Shown here one piece after another: positions 63,907-64,000 of a stretch of 64,000 bases of DNA. Both the position numbers and the translations under genes were made by a program. Source of the stretch: Candidatus Kouleothrix ribensis (GTDB taxonomy: Bacteria; Chloroflexota; Chloroflexia; Chloroflexales; Roseiflexaceae); the NCBI GenBank assembly GCA_016722075.1, contig JADKGW010000001.1, positions 2,356,001 to 2,420,000 on the forward strand, given 5' to 3'. The notes below the pieces were generated by a model, which searched no databases, was not told the origin of the DNA, and saw only the letters and a program-made list of their open reading frames with translations. How positions within the stretch are numbered: position 1 is the first letter of the stretch; each line of letters begins with the position of its first letter.

Positions 63907-64000
63907 GCCCGTACTCCTCGGCGAACCCGGCCGGTGTATCGGCCGATAAGTGTCGGCCTTCGATAGCTACAATGCGACACAATCGAATTATAGCATCAAC

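Overview
The window is GC-rich bacterial chromosome. The best fit is a filamentous member of the Chloroflexota (Roseiflexus/Kouleothrix-like). This is an inference from the gene families (DUF11 repeat proteins, a DUF2330 protein, a soluble sugar-sensing hybrid kinase, GTP-type PEP carboxykinase, FadN-type beta-oxidation) and from the density of short 'word' repeats and hairpins between genes. No rRNA, tRNA, CRISPR array, transposase or phage gene was seen. About 45 protein genes are supported. Four are interrupted or framed by repeat DNA, and one (the first) runs off the left edge.

Layout. 1-6763 (minus strand): secreted DUF11-repeat protein, membrane glycosyltransferase and GNAT enzyme, then a DUF2330 protein coupled to a lysoplasmalogenase. 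6975-19996 (plus): a carbohydrate cluster made of a soluble hybrid sensor kinase/AraC regulator, a small atypical receiver protein, two ABC sugar permeases and a binding lipoprotein, an FG-GAP/ASPIC lipoprotein, and two alpha-galactosidase-type enzymes from unrelated families (GH4 and GH36). This looks like uptake and hydrolysis of alpha-galactosides. 20625-29918 (minus): a fatty-acid beta-oxidation cluster of thiolase, FadN-type dehydrogenase/hydratase, two acyl-CoA dehydrogenases and an SCP2 protein, with a MurG-like gene and a tandem GNAT gene between them. 30185-34866: a MocR-type regulator divergent from a PNPOx-like flavoprotein, a cupin, then aroB and aroK. 36122-42103 (plus): lactate/glycolate permease, GlcF and a GlcD-GlcE fusion. 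42731-50754 (minus): glucose-6-phosphate isomerase, two sigma factor/zinc-finger protein modules and PEP carboxykinase. 51006-53771 (minus): allantoinase, 5-hydroxyisourate hydrolase and OHCU decarboxylase (urate breakdown). 53860-58287 (minus): a binding protein, histidine kinase and response regulator forming a three-component sensory operon. 58684-63906: a subtilisin-like protease, DUF2231 membrane protein, PlsC acyltransferase, a 44-residue membrane protein and a YugP-type zinc peptidase.

Metabolically the window joins sugar uptake, lactate/glycolate and fatty-acid oxidation, gluconeogenesis (PEP carboxykinase, Pgi) and purine catabolism, which suits a heterotroph or photoheterotroph.

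The most unusual feature is the intergenic DNA. It holds (a) a dispersed family of near-perfect hairpins whose flanks are shared but whose stem sequences differ from copy to copy, (b) hairpins whose arms are runs of a short repeated word, one of which sits in frame inside aroB, (c) a 97-bp tandem array, and (d) a composite GC-rich repeat present at two loci about 7 kb apart.
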